A DNA stretch of 64,000 bases from SZUA-430 sp034440355. GTDB taxonomy: Bacteria > Pseudomonadota > Alphaproteobacteria > Micropepsales > Micropepsaceae. This document shows positions 26,460 to 34,817 of the stretch, one piece after another. Within the stretch, counting starts at the first letter, position 1, and the number at the start of each line of letters is the position of its first letter. The stretch spans positions 33,656-97,655 of the forward strand of contig JAWXBY010000159.1 of assembly GCA_034440355.1 (NCBI GenBank), read 5' to 3'. Made by a program: the position numbers and the translations under genes. A model generated the notes under the pieces. It did not search any database and was not told the DNA's origin. It saw only the letters and a program-made list of their open reading frames with translations.

Positions 26460-28144
26460 TCGCCACCAACCGTGCCTTCGCGGCGCGGGTCGGCGGCGGC
26501 GTCGAAGCCTGATTTCGTGACGCGGATGCTGTTGAGACCGCTTGCTTGCTCCATCATCTTTGTTTCGTGGCCCATTGCGGATAGGGCTTGCGCGGCGCCG
26601 TCGAGGTCGCGGGCGGCTTCGAGTTCGGTGGGTGCGCCGCGGCTTGTGGTGTTCGGCAGCGCGATGGCGTCGGCCATGGTCATCTTCCAGTCGATGAGGC
26701 CGATCAGCGTTTTCGTGACGTAGGGGATGATGCGCCAGCCGCCGGGCGAGCCGACGACGGCGAAGACTTTGCCTTTGCTGTCGAAAACGATCGTCGGCGT
26801 CATCGACGAGAGCGGGCGCTTGCCGGCGTCGGGGGCGTTGGCGAAGCGGCGGTTGTCGGTTTTGGGCTCGAAGGTGAAGTCGGTGAGTTGGTTGTTGAGG
26901 AAGAAGCCTGCAGCCATCAGGTGGCTGCCGAAGCCGCCTTCGACCGTCGTCGTCATCGCGAGTGCGTTGCCGTTGTCGTCGATGACGCTGAGATGCGCGG
27001 TTCCGGGGCGTGAGTTGTCGGGGATCGCGAGGCGGCGCAGCGTGAGGTTTGCGCCTTTGGGTTTGCCGGGCTCGATCTTCGTGCGGTCAACGATTGTTTG
27101 CAGCGACAGAAGTTTCGAGCGGTCCGAGAGATAGCGCGCGTCGATCATGCCGGGCAGCGGCGGCGGCACGAAATCCGGGTCGGCGAGGTAGGCGCCGCGG
27201 TCGGCGAAGGCCAGGCGTTGCGCTTCGGTGAAGAGGTGGATGGCCTGCGGCGATGCGGGCTTCAGTTTCGCGACGTTGAAGCGCTCCATCATTTTCAGGA
27301 TCTGCAGCGCGGTGACGCCGCCGGAACTCGGCGGGCCCATGCCGCAGATTTTATAGGCGCGATAGAAGCCGCAGATGGGCGTGCGCTTCTTTGCTTTGTA
27401 ACCGGCTATGTCCTGCAACGTTAGATCGACGGCGCCGCGCGGGGCGTTCTTCACAGCGTTGACGATCGCGTCCGCGACGGGGCCGCGATAGAAGCCGTCG
27501 GCGCCTTTTTCGGCGATGACGCGCAGCGTGTCGGCGTAGGCCTTGTTCTTGATGATCGCGCCTTGCTCGAGTTTCTTGCCGCCGGGAACGAAATAGGCGG
27601 CGGCGTCGGGAAGCTGCGGTAGCGCCGGGTCGCGCGCGATGGCTTGCGCGAGGCGTGGGCTGATCTCGAATCCGTTCTCGGCGATGGCGATGGCGGGGTT
27701 GAAGAGGTCGGCCCAGGGGAGGCGGCCTTGTTCTTGATGCGCGAGCGCGAGGACCGCGATGGCGCCGGGGACGCCGACGGAGCGGCCGCCGACGACCGCT
27801 TCGACGAAGCCTAAAGGTTTGCCGTCGGGGCCGATGAAGAGGTTGGGTGTCACCGACTTCGGCGCGGTTTCGCGGCCGTCGTAGGTTTCGAGCTTCTTTT
27901 TCTTCGCGTTCCAATGCACGAGGAATGCGCCGCCGCCGATGCCGGAAGATTGCGGTTCGACCAAACCCATCACGAGTTGGGCGGCGATTGCGGCGTCGAC
28001 CGCGCTGCCGCCTTTGCGCAGCATCTCGAGGCCTGCGTCAGTGGCGAGTTTGTGCGAGGTGACGATCACGTGCTTGCGCGGCAGCGTGTCGGCGGTTGCG
28101 ATACCTGCGACGAAGACGGCCGCGATCAGCAGCGAATTGCGCAT
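26456..28144 (-). CDS. ggt: Gamma-glutamyltransferase
   Basis: A periplasmic N-terminal nucleophile hydrolase of about 562 residues that cleaves glutathione and other gamma-glutamyl compounds. The ATG at 28144 gives a clean signal peptide (RNSLLIAAVFVAGIATA). Family segments include SSGIGGGAFLVHW and GPPSSGGVT, then the self-processing threonine in PGTAHLSVIDDNGNA (about residue 381), which becomes the N-terminus of the small subunit, and SSMTPTIVF and GSPGG for oxyanion and substrate binding. Longer upstream starts overlap the divergent P1 peptidase start. Only 28 bases separate the two divergent genes. Confidence 0.93.
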   Translation of the reverse strand: MRNSLLIAAVFVAGIATADTLPRKHVIVTSHKLATDAGLEMLRKGGSAVDAAIAAQLVMGLVEPQSSGIGGGAFLVHWNAKKKKLETYDGRETAPKSVTPNLFIGPDGKPLGFVEAVVGGRSVGVPGAIAVLALAHQEQGRLPWADLFNPAIAIAENGFEISPRLAQAIARDPALPQLPDAAAYFVPGGKKLEQGAIIKNKAYADTLRVIAEKGADGFYRGPVADAIVNAVKNAPRGAVDLTLQDIAGYKAKKRTPICGFYRAYKICGMGPPSSGGVTALQILKMMERFNVAKLKPASPQAIHLFTEAQRLAFADRGAYLADPDFVPPPLPGMIDARYLSDRSKLLSLQTIVDRTKIEPGKPKGANLTLRRLAIPDNSRPGTAHLSVIDDNGNALAMTTTVEGGFGSHLMAAGFFLNNQLTDFTFEPKTDNRRFANAPDAGKRPLSSMTPTIVFDSKGKVFAVVGSPGGWRIIPYVTKTLIGLIDWKMTMADAIALPNTTSRGAPTELEAARDLDGAAQALSAMGHETKMMEQASGLNSIRVTKSGFDAAADPRREGTVGGD

Positions 28145-28172
28145 GAGGCGCGCGAGCGTTAGCGTTGGCGGC

Positions 28173-29201
28173 ATGGTTCGACCCGGTTCGAAGAATCTCA
28201 TCACCGACGTTCGCGGCATCACGGTCGGCAATGCCGAGGATGCAACGGCGATGACGGGCGTAACAGTCCTATTTGCTGAGCAACGCGGGGTCGGCGCTGC
28301 CGATATTCGCGGCGGTGCGCCCGGTACGCGCGAGACGGAAGCCCTTCTGCCTGAGGGGTTGAACGTGGGCGTCGACGCGATCGTGCTCGCGGGCGGGTCG
28401 GTTTACGGGCTGGACGCCGCGGGGGCGGTTACGAATTGGCTGGCGCAGACGGGGCGCGGGTTTCGATTGGCGGGTGCGCCGATGGTGGCGCCGATCGTGC
28501 CGTCGGCGATCCTGTTTGATCTCACGAATGGTGGGGACAAGAATTGGGGCGCTGAGCCCCCGTTTCGTCGGCTTGCGATCAAGGCGTGCGAGAGCGCGTC
28601 GGGTGCGTTCAAGTTGGGCAACGTGGGCGCCGGATATGGCGGTCGCGCTGGGGCTTACAAAGGCGGGCTTGGGTCGGCTTCGGCCGTCACGGATGAAGGT
28701 GTCGCGGTCGGCGCGATCGTCGCGGTCAATTCGTTCGGCTCGCCGGTGATGCCGGGGACGTCGACGTTGTGGGCTTGGCCCTATGAGCAGAACGGCGAGA
28801 TGGGGCGGCAGGTTCCGCCGCGCGGTGCGAGTGTGCCGATGGGTTTGCCCGATGACGTGAAACGGCCGCCGCAGCCGGGCGGCAACACGACGATCGCTAT
28901 CGTCGCCGTCAACGCCATGCTGACGCCGGCGCAGGCGAAGCGCGTCGCGATCATGGCGCAGGACGGATTGGCGCGTTCTCTGCGACCGGTGCATACGCCG
29001 CTCGACGGCGACTCGGTGTTCGTCGTGGCGACGGGCGAACGTCCACTTGCCGATCCCATTGCGCTTGAGCTTACGGTGTTGGGATCACTCGCCGCCGATT
29101 GTTTGGCGCGAGCGGTCGGGCGTGCTGTGTTCGAGGCCGAGGCTTTAGGGCCGTGGGAGGCGTATCGCACTGTGCATGCCAAGGGGTTTGGCGGTCGTTG
29201 A
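28173..29201 (+). CDS. P1 family peptidase (DmpA/BapA-like aminopeptidase)
   Basis: A 342-residue member of the P1/DmpA family of self-cleaving aminopeptidases. Family segments are ITDVRGITVGNAED at the start, LAGGSVYGLDAAGAV and the cleavage-site motif GGNTTIAIVAVNA (about residue 232), where Thr replaces the more usual Ser as the likely nucleophile. No signal peptide is seen with the start at 28173, so it is probably cytoplasmic. A longer frame extends back to 27939 inside ggt but the family N-terminus fixes this start. Confidence 0.9.
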   Translation: MVRPGSKNLITDVRGITVGNAEDATAMTGVTVLFAEQRGVGAADIRGGAPGTRETEALLPEGLNVGVDAIVLAGGSVYGLDAAGAVTNWLAQTGRGFRLAGAPMVAPIVPSAILFDLTNGGDKNWGAEPPFRRLAIKACESASGAFKLGNVGAGYGGRAGAYKGGLGSASAVTDEGVAVGAIVAVNSFGSPVMPGTSTLWAWPYEQNGEMGRQVPPRGASVPMGLPDDVKRPPQPGGNTTIAIVAVNAMLTPAQAKRVAIMAQDGLARSLRPVHTPLDGDSVFVVATGERPLADPIALELTVLGSLAADCLARAVGRAVFEAEALGPWEAYRTVHAKGFGGR

Positions 29202-29220
29202 GGGTGTGCGCGGTGGAAAC

Positions 29221-29381
29221 TCAGTTTCACCACGAAGCCTCGAAGCACTCCAAGGTTCACGAAGGACGTGGGTCTTACTTCGGCGCGCAGCGCCAGTTTG
29301 CGTTTGAATGGCGCCTACAGCGCCGACCACCAACGATCTTTGCGGACCTTTGAGTGCTTCGCGGCTTTGTGGTGAAGCTGA
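29221..29381. repeat. 161-bp imperfect long inverted repeat (foldback element)
   Basis: Two arms of about 50 bases (29221-29271 and 29331-29381) are near-complements; for example TTTCACCACGAAGC near the left end faces GCTTTGTGGTGAAG near the right end, and CGAAGCACTC faces GAGTGCTTCG. A second inner pair (29281-29295 and 29309-29325) continues the foldback. It fills the gap between two convergent genes. No coding potential is seen. It could serve as a two-way terminator or be a small mobile palindromic element. Confidence 0.75.
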
Positions 29382-29415
29382 CTCGACTGCCCGCAAGCGC
29401 AGCCGGAGCCCAGCT

Positions 29416-30420
29416 TCAACGCGCGTGGATGCGGACTTCGGAGAAGCGTTGGCCGGCGCCGGCGGCGCTGAAGATGCGGATCTTCGTTGTGTCGACGCCG
29501 AGGGTGGCGAGCGTGTTCGCCACTTCTTGCGCGCGCGCCGTGGAGTCCGCCGTAATCGACAGGCCGGCGGCGACGCCGATGACGTCGAAGGTCGCGTCGG
29601 GCTTGCGGCGCTTGGCGGTCGACACGGCTTGGGCCAGCGCGTCGCGATAACTGACGTTGGCGCGGTCGAATTTGATCGTCACGAAAGCAGGTTGCGAGAG
29701 CATCGCGGCTGACGCCATCGCGGGCGCGGCCAATGTTGCGGTCGCTGTCGGGGTCACGCCCTGTGCCGCGAGCGAGGCGCGTTCCTTGGCGAGGAACGCC
29801 GACTGCAGCGCCCATTCGTTCGAGATTTCGTTGACGAGCGCGTCGAGTTGGTTTGCGGTCTGCGTGATTTCGCCGCGCAGCGTGTTGAGCTGCGCCTGAT
29901 CGGCTTCGTTGTTCTCGCGCACGGCGAGCGATTCGTTCATCAGCTTGTTCGCTTCGGCCGCGCCCTTGGCGAAGATGCGCATCTCGCCGTCGAGCGAGGC
30001 GGTCGCGGCGGCGAAGCGGTCGAGCGCGCCTTGTGCCTTTTGCAGCGCTTGCGGGTTCGGCGGCGTGGTCGTCGCGCTGTCGCTTTTGGCGATGCGATAG
30101 AGCGCGCCTTCGCCGGCCGCGCGCTGGCGCAGTTCCGAGAGGTTGGCGTTGCGCGCCGACACTTCGCCCTGCAGCGCGACGAGGCGGCTGCGCAGTTCGT
30201 TGATCTTGGCGCTTTGCGGCGTGCCGGTGTTCGAGCCGGGCGTCACGGGGACGGGGGCGAAGAACGACGTGCCGGCGTTGGGCAGTGTCGCCGTCGATGC
30301 GGGCGGAACGGGGCTCTTCGGCTTTTCCGGGAACAAGGCGCCCGACATCGTCGAACACGCGCCCAAGCTTGCGCAAAGGGCCGCAGCCGCGAACACACGG
30401 GAGGAATGTCGAGGAACCAT
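29416..30420 (-). CDS. Lipoprotein with coiled-coil and OmpA-like C-terminal region
   Basis: A 334-residue protein from the ATG at 30420. A signal sequence ends in the lipobox LGAC near residue 22, so it is a predicted lipoprotein. A low-complexity Pro/Ser/Thr region follows, then helical, alanine- and glutamine-rich stretches (about 75-215) that should form a coiled coil. The last about 85 residues (IKFDRANVSYRDAL to the end) have the strand-helix spacing of OmpA-type peptidoglycan-binding domains, with a late ADSTARAQEVANTLATLGVD. I cannot name a specific function; envelope anchoring is likely. Confidence 0.75.
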   Translation of the reverse strand: MVPRHSSRVFAAAALCASLGACSTMSGALFPEKPKSPVPPASTATLPNAGTSFFAPVPVTPGSNTGTPQSAKINELRSRLVALQGEVSARNANLSELRQRAAGEGALYRIAKSDSATTTPPNPQALQKAQGALDRFAAATASLDGEMRIFAKGAAEANKLMNESLAVRENNEADQAQLNTLRGEITQTANQLDALVNEISNEWALQSAFLAKERASLAAQGVTPTATATLAAPAMASAAMLSQPAFVTIKFDRANVSYRDALAQAVSTAKRRKPDATFDVIGVAAGLSITADSTARAQEVANTLATLGVDTTKIRIFSAAGAGQRFSEVRIHAR

Positions 30421-30667
30421 GGCAATACCCCAGAAGGCGGCGGCCGAACGCACAAGGACCGCGCCCCGCCCGCGCAACAAGCACTGATTTGCGGCGACAA
30501 TACGCCAGGCGTCCCATCTTGCAACGCTTGCCGGCCAACGGGTCGCAGTCAGATCCGTGACCGTTACGGACGTTTCATCCCTTGCGTGGGGGCGTTCGGC
30601 GCACTAAGTTCCGCGCCTTCTCAGCGCCATAGGCCCCGCGTTACCGCGGCGTCTCGCGCAACGGCAG

Positions 30668-30744
30668 GCACCCGTAGCTCAGCTGGATAGAGCACCAGAC
30701 TACGAATCTGGGGGTCAGAGGTTCGAATCCTTTCGGGTGCGCCA
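30668..30744 (+). tRNA. tRNA-Arg (anticodon ACG)
   Basis: The 77 bases include the encoded CCA end. The acceptor stem GCACCCG (30668-30674) pairs with CGGGTGC (30734-30740), followed by discriminator G and CCA. The D-arm TAGCTCAGCTGGATAGAGCA, an anticodon stem CCAGA/TCTGG around the loop CTACGAA, and the T-loop GGTTCGAATCC are all normal. Anticodon ACG reads CGN arginine codons. Confidence 0.97.
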
Positions 30745-30808
30745 TCGTTTTCATCAGTGAGACACACTGCGCGCGAACAGCGCCGCTGAGATCCTGCGGC
30801 GCGTCCAA

Positions 30809-31597
30809 CTAGAAGCTAAACCCGATGCCGGCGGTTGCCAGGTGGTGGGATGTGTCGTCGAAGCGGACCGTCCAGGCCGTGGTGGGGGCGTGGGTGTCGT
30901 ACACGGTTGGTCCGAAAATCTGGTCGGTGGAGCCGACGTACAGGTAGCGGTATTCGCCGAACACGTAAGCGTTGCTACCAAGGGCCATGCGGGCACCGGC
31001 TTTGATTTGCGCCGCGAAGGTCCAGGCCGACGAGTTAGGGGCGGAATTGAAGTGGTTGAGGGCGCCTTCCGTCGGGTCGATCTGTAGGGATGTCGCGCCA
31101 TCGACGTCGACTTGCGCGCCGCCGATGCCGCCGCCGATATAGGGCGTCACACTGTGAGAGGACATCGGATAGCTGAGAACCAGGTTCGCCAGGAAGACGG
31201 AGGTGTCCGTCGGGAACGTGCTGTCGAACGTATGCTCGGGAAGCCGGTCGGTCGGGTTTTCCAACGTCGCGCGCCGCGTTCCGGTATCGAGATAGAAGCC
31301 TTCGAGTTCGAAGGCGGGCAGCACGGCCGAACCGTTCGACCATTCATGACCAACCTGCGCGCCGATGAACCCGACGCCATCACTGTCGGTCTGCCCCGTC
31401 GCATTGACCGCTAAGGGGCCGCCCTCGGCCTCGGTGAAGAAGACGGTGCCGAGTTGGGCGACGTCTGTGTCGCTGCTGGAGCCGAAGCCGCCGAAAACGC
31501 CGATGTAGGTGCCGCGTGCCGGCGCAGCTTGCTCAGCGGCGATGGCCGGTGCCGTCACTAAACTCGCGATGATCGCCAGCTTCAGTTCGAATCGCAT
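30809..31597 (-). CDS. Outer membrane beta-barrel protein
   Basis: A 262-residue protein from the ATG at 31597, where a clear signal peptide begins (FELKLAIIASLVTAPAIAAE). The mature part alternates strands with glycine/aromatic turns (TYIGVFGGFGSSS, VTPYIGGGIGGAQVD, NAYVFGEYRYLYVG) and ends in GIGFSF with a terminal phenylalanine, as in eight-stranded Omp25/OmpA-like porins. Function is unknown. The open frame upstream of this ATG is not needed. Confidence 0.85.
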   Translation of the reverse strand: MRFELKLAIIASLVTAPAIAAEQAAPARGTYIGVFGGFGSSSDTDVAQLGTVFFTEAEGGPLAVNATGQTDSDGVGFIGAQVGHEWSNGSAVLPAFELEGFYLDTGTRRATLENPTDRLPEHTFDSTFPTDTSVFLANLVLSYPMSSHSVTPYIGGGIGGAQVDVDGATSLQIDPTEGALNHFNSAPNSSAWTFAAQIKAGARMALGSNAYVFGEYRYLYVGSTDQIFGPTVYDTHAPTTAWTVRFDDTSHHLATAGIGFSF

Positions 31598-31704
31598 GAC
31601 CGCTTCCCCGCATGTGGCAGGCCGAATCACCTGCTGAATGCGCATCATGGCCGCAAGGACGCGGCATTGTTGCCACACCGTTCCATCGTGCGCGTGGGCG
31701 CGCC

Positions 31705-31968
31705 CTAGTTCACACGTTGGTAGCAACTTGCTTCGCGTTGTGCGGACAGCATGCCGTTGCATCGCTGTTCGCCTTGTTGAAGCACGTAGCCTTGTGCGCG
31801 CATGCAGTTTGCGCGGAAGACGTGTTCGTCGGGCACGCGGGAGGAGTCGGGATAGAACTTGAGCGTTTCGGCGTTGCAGTGCGCCAGCGCGTTTGTCCGG
31901 TGTTTGTCAGATGATTCGCACGCGGCAAGTGACAGCCCGACAAGTGAGACAGCGGCGAGCGTGCGCAA
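31705..31968 (-). CDS. Small cysteine-containing lipoprotein
   Basis: An 87-residue predicted lipoprotein with signal RTLAAVSLVGLSLAAC (lipobox LAAC, lipidated Cys17) and four further cysteines in the mature part (ALAHCNAE, FRANCMRA, EQRCNGM, EASCYQ). The start codon is TTG at 31968 but it is preceded at five bases by a full AAGGAGG ribosome binding site, which supports this choice over any internal start. I do not recognise a family. Confidence 0.7.
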   Translation of the reverse strand: MRTLAAVSLVGLSLAACESSDKHRTNALAHCNAETLKFYPDSSRVPDEHVFRANCMRAQGYVLQQGEQRCNGMLSAQREASCYQRVN

Positions 31969-32006
31969 TTGGGCCTCCTTGATTCGTGGCTTGCCCGATC
32001 AACTTA

Positions 32007-32534
32007 TCACTTCACGATGCGGATCGGCTCGCTGCCATCCCAGCCGATCGCAGCCTTCTTGATGTGTTCGAAGAAGCGGCCTTTGTTGCCGCTGATGTCG
32101 GAGATTTCGATGACGGTGCCGGGGTGGGATTGGGTGTCGAAATAGCAGAAGCGGCCTTTGTCGCCGCCGATCTGCCCTTCGTGGCCGACCTTGAAGCCGT
32201 GCGACAGCGCGCGGTCGTAGACGGTTTGATACTCCGTCGTCCAATAGGACATGTGCTGAAGGCCTTCGTGGCCGGCGTCGAGGAATTCCTTGTACATGGA
32301 GGGTGCGTCATTCATTTGCTGAATGAGTTCGATCTGGAGATCGCCGGAGTTGGCGAGCGCGATGCTCATTTCGACGTTCGAGTCTTTGCCGCGGTGACGG
32401 AAGTAATCCGTCTTGACGCGCTCGATGTAGAACCACGGACCGACGCCCATCACGTTGATCCAATGGTCCATCGCGGCGCGCAGGTCGCGCACGACGTATC
32501 CGTTTTGGGTGACGGCTCCAAAGTAGCGGCTCAT
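32007..32534 (-). CDS. VOC (glyoxalase/bleomycin resistance) family protein
   Basis: A 175-residue single-chain VOC protein with the two-module layout: an N-terminal YVVRDLRAAMDHWINVMGVGPW and a C-terminal GTVIEISDI carrying the usual metal-binding glutamate, and a GLQHMSYW histidine. Members are metal-dependent lyases, dioxygenases or binding proteins; no substrate can be assigned. It precedes an uncharacterised gene on the same strand. Confidence 0.85.
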   Translation of the reverse strand: MSRYFGAVTQNGYVVRDLRAAMDHWINVMGVGPWFYIERVKTDYFRHRGKDSNVEMSIALANSGDLQIELIQQMNDAPSMYKEFLDAGHEGLQHMSYWTTEYQTVYDRALSHGFKVGHEGQIGGDKGRFCYFDTQSHPGTVIEISDISGNKGRFFEHIKKAAIGWDGSEPIRIVK

Positions 32535-32575
32535 GGGACCTCTGGTTTGCGTTGGCGGCGTCGCGCCGGCCTATG

Positions 32576-33715
32576 CTACCAGACCATTTCGGTGGCGTCG
32601 GTGCCGGTTTTGACGGCGTCGCAGCGGTCGAATTCGCGGAATACTTCGAGCAGGTCGCTGGCATCCAAGGCCGCGTCCGGATTCGCGCCGAACTTGAAGC
32701 CCCAGAAGCTGGTCAGGTGGCTCGCGACGCCGACATGTTCGCCGATGTCGACGAACAGTTCCGGGGATTTGAGCAGGAAGTCTTTGAACGCCGTTGGGTT
32801 TTGATCGACGGTCATCTGCTTGAAGGCGTGATCGTAGACGTCGAGCAGGCCTTTGATGAGCTTCATTTTCACGCGGATCGTCGTCGCGGCGCGATCGCGC
32901 ATTTTTTTGACGGCCACCACGGTGTTCGGGTCGCAGCGCGCGAAATTGACGTTCTGCATCACGCTGAGCATGTGACCGGCTTTCGCCAGAATGTTCGAGA
33001 ACTTCCATTTGTAATACAGGAAGCCTTTCCAGCAGAAGACGCCTTCAACCCATTCCGGTCCGTTCAGGCCAAGGGCTGCTTTCAACGGCGCCAAGCTTTC
33101 TGCGTTTTCGTCCGAAAGGATTTTCGAGGCCATCTGCCTGGAGACGTTGATTTGCCCCGCCGTGTTGCCGCCGCCAGAGAGCGCGAGTTCGATCAGGCGA
33201 TTGACCTGGCCGCTGACGAACTCTTGCATGCTCGACAGATCGGCGTCCGATATTTGGAAATAGCAGCGCGCGGGTTCACGTCCCATGAGCCGCAGCCGTT
33301 CGCGCAGGAGGAATGGATCAAGCGAGGGGAGTGCTGCGAGCGCTTCCAGAAGTTCGACGTCCCGGCGCAGATCTTCGTCCTTGTCATACCCCTTGGCGAG
33401 ATCGCGCAGGCCTTGCTCGAAATTTTTCTGTCCGACGAACAGGTTTGTTCCGCCGATTCCCAGATCGTCGTTGGCGAAGGGCAGGATGATCTTCGTGACG
33501 TTGTGCTTTTGCGCGTCGGCGAACAGGTATGTTTCCGATCCGCGCACCGTGTGCTTCATGATCATCGAGGAGTTCAGACGCTTGCTGCGAAACAGCGGCT
33601 GCTTCTCGAACGCCTCGGTCGTGCCGAAGCGCTGATGCACAATGTGCAGATTGAGGATGCGGGATGTCGACCCCGACCTCTTGATCAGCTCCAAGCTCCG
33701 GAAACCGCCGCTCAT
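32576..33715 (-). CDS. Uncharacterised protein, 379 residues
   Basis: I do not recognise a family. The ATG at 33715 has a GAGG five bases upstream; an in-frame ATG 21 bases earlier is less well placed. The sequence is soluble, without signal or membrane segments. It has a short beta-rich N-terminus (RSTSRILNL-like strands), a central helical part with SLDPFLLRERLRLMGREPARCYF followed by ISDADLSSMQEFV, and a helical C-terminus. Composition and codon use look native. It lies upstream of the VOC gene on the same strand with a 41-base gap. Confidence 0.7.
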   Translation of the reverse strand: MSGGFRSLELIKRSGSTSRILNLHIVHQRFGTTEAFEKQPLFRSKRLNSSMIMKHTVRGSETYLFADAQKHNVTKIILPFANDDLGIGGTNLFVGQKNFEQGLRDLAKGYDKDEDLRRDVELLEALAALPSLDPFLLRERLRLMGREPARCYFQISDADLSSMQEFVSGQVNRLIELALSGGGNTAGQINVSRQMASKILSDENAESLAPLKAALGLNGPEWVEGVFCWKGFLYYKWKFSNILAKAGHMLSVMQNVNFARCDPNTVVAVKKMRDRAATTIRVKMKLIKGLLDVYDHAFKQMTVDQNPTAFKDFLLKSPELFVDIGEHVGVASHLTSFWGFKFGANPDAALDASDLLEVFREFDRCDAVKTGTDATEMVW

Positions 33716-33889
33716 GTATCCTCGCCCCATGGGCATAAAATTGCCCCGGGTGGCATCGGTCAGGATAAGGCCGTCTCGTTAATTTCAGTTATTCGGGTGG
33801 CCCGGCTGCGCCCGGTTCCGCGCCATCCCAAGTGCAAATATTCCGTTACCAACAGTCGTTGGCGCTTTGGGCGCCGGGTGTTGCGTCGC

Positions 33890-34291
33890 TTATTTGGCGC
33901 TTGGAAACAATTCGACGTGGCTTTCGCCCGTGCGGCCGAAATAGACGGCGCGGCGGCCGGCGAGCGAGACGATGTAGTCGACGCAGCCCGCTTCCGCGAT
34001 GCGGGCGCAGAATTCCTTGTAGGTGATTTGGCCGGCTTGGCTGGCGCGGACGGCGGCTTCGACGCCGGCGGCGGAGAAGGCGCGTGCGGGCGTGCTGTCG
34101 AGCGGCGCGTTGGCGACGACGTGCGAACCGCCGTCGGCCAGGTAATATGTCTTTTCGGCGCGCAGCAAATCGGCGTGGTAACGCTCGATCCCTGCGGCCA
34201 TCAGGTTCTGCACAATTTGCGGAAAGGCGAGGCGGGCTTCGTCGGATGCCTTGGTGCAGTCTTCGACGACGGTTTTGACGTGGGCGTTCAT
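33890..34291 (-). CDS. DUF1398 family protein
   Basis: A 133-residue protein matching the DUF1398/YbcV pattern: an early AFPQIVQNLMAAGIERYHAD, a central YYLADGG, and the late GQITYKEFCARIAEAGCVDY. The function of the family is unknown. The ATG at 34291 has GGAG six bases before it; an ATG at 34303 overlapping the MarR stop is possible. It is transcribed with the MarR regulator just upstream and is probably its target. After its stop, two short GC-rich hairpins (33853-33879) may help end transcription. Confidence 0.82.
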   Translation of the reverse strand: MNAHVKTVVEDCTKASDEARLAFPQIVQNLMAAGIERYHADLLRAEKTYYLADGGSHVVANAPLDSTPARAFSAAGVEAAVRASQAGQITYKEFCARIAEAGCVDYIVSLAGRRAVYFGRTGESHVELFPSAK

Positions 34292-34302
34292 GGGGGTCTC
34301 CA

Positions 34303-34794
34303 TCATTCGACCGGGATTGTTTGCAGGGCGTGGCGGGACACGATGTTCTTCATCGCATTCTCGATCGCGGTGCGCTCCGCGGGTTTGAGATGGCCGAAGA
34401 ACTCGGCGTCGTTGCGATCGGCCAGTGCCGCGAGTTTTGGCACTATGGCGCGGCCGGCGGCGGTCAACGCGATCGCTTGATAGCGGCGGTCGTCCTTGCC
34501 GGGGGTGCGGGTGACCAGCGACTTCGCCACTAGGCTGTCGATGCGTTTGGTGATCGCGCCGCGGGTCATGCCGATGCGGCCGGCGAGGTCGCTGGGCGGG
34601 GCGGCGTCGAGATCGAAGAGTTCGCGCAGGATCACCCACTCCGCAACCGTAACGCCGCGGCCTTCGAGCTTCTGGCTAAAGGCGTGCGAGACGTGGTTGG
34701 AGACGAAGCGCAGCCAGTAACCCAGGTGCGATTCCAAAGGAGCGATGGATTGGTTCTTCACGGCCGACCCATTGGTTTCCACGGAAACTATCAT
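34303..34794 (-). CDS. MarR family transcriptional regulator
   Basis: A winged-helix regulator of about 160 residues. The N-terminal dimerisation helices, the recognition region SDLAGRIGMTRGAITKRIDSL and the wing (TRTPGKDDRRYQAIALTAAGR) are typical of MarR. The start is uncertain: the ATG at 34794 lies inside a perfect palindrome, and GTG codons at 34782 and 34761 are alternatives. The open frame begins at 34812. It is followed directly by the DUF1398 gene, and the palindrome over its start suggests self-repression. Confidence 0.85.
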   Translation of the reverse strand: MIVSVETNGSAVKNQSIAPLESHLGYWLRFVSNHVSHAFSQKLEGRGVTVAEWVILRELFDLDAAPPSDLAGRIGMTRGAITKRIDSLVAKSLVTRTPGKDDRRYQAIALTAAGRAIVPKLAALADRNDAEFFGHLKPAERTAIENAMKNIVSRHALQTIPVE

Positions 34795-34808
34795 ATATAG
34801 TTTCCGTG
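34780..34808. promoter_or_regulatory. Perfect palindromic operator at the MarR gene start
   Basis: CACGGAAACTAT (34780-34791) and ATAGTTTCCGTG (34797-34808) are exact complements separated by CATAT. The 29-bp site is AT-rich against a GC-rich background and sits at the 5' end of the MarR gene, ten bases after the stop of the gene before it. This is the expected form and place of an autoregulatory MarR operator. Confidence 0.8.
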
Positions 34809-34817
34809 TCAACTAAT

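Noticed and set aside
33890..34639. A 249-residue form of the DUF1398 protein
   Set aside because: The added part overlaps most of marR in another frame and is arginine-rich without motifs. A ribosome binding site marks the ATG at 34291.
34780..34808. The MarR palindrome as a terminator of the 192-residue gene
   Set aside because: It is AT-rich with no following T-run on the minus strand, and it overlaps the next gene's start, so an operator fits better.
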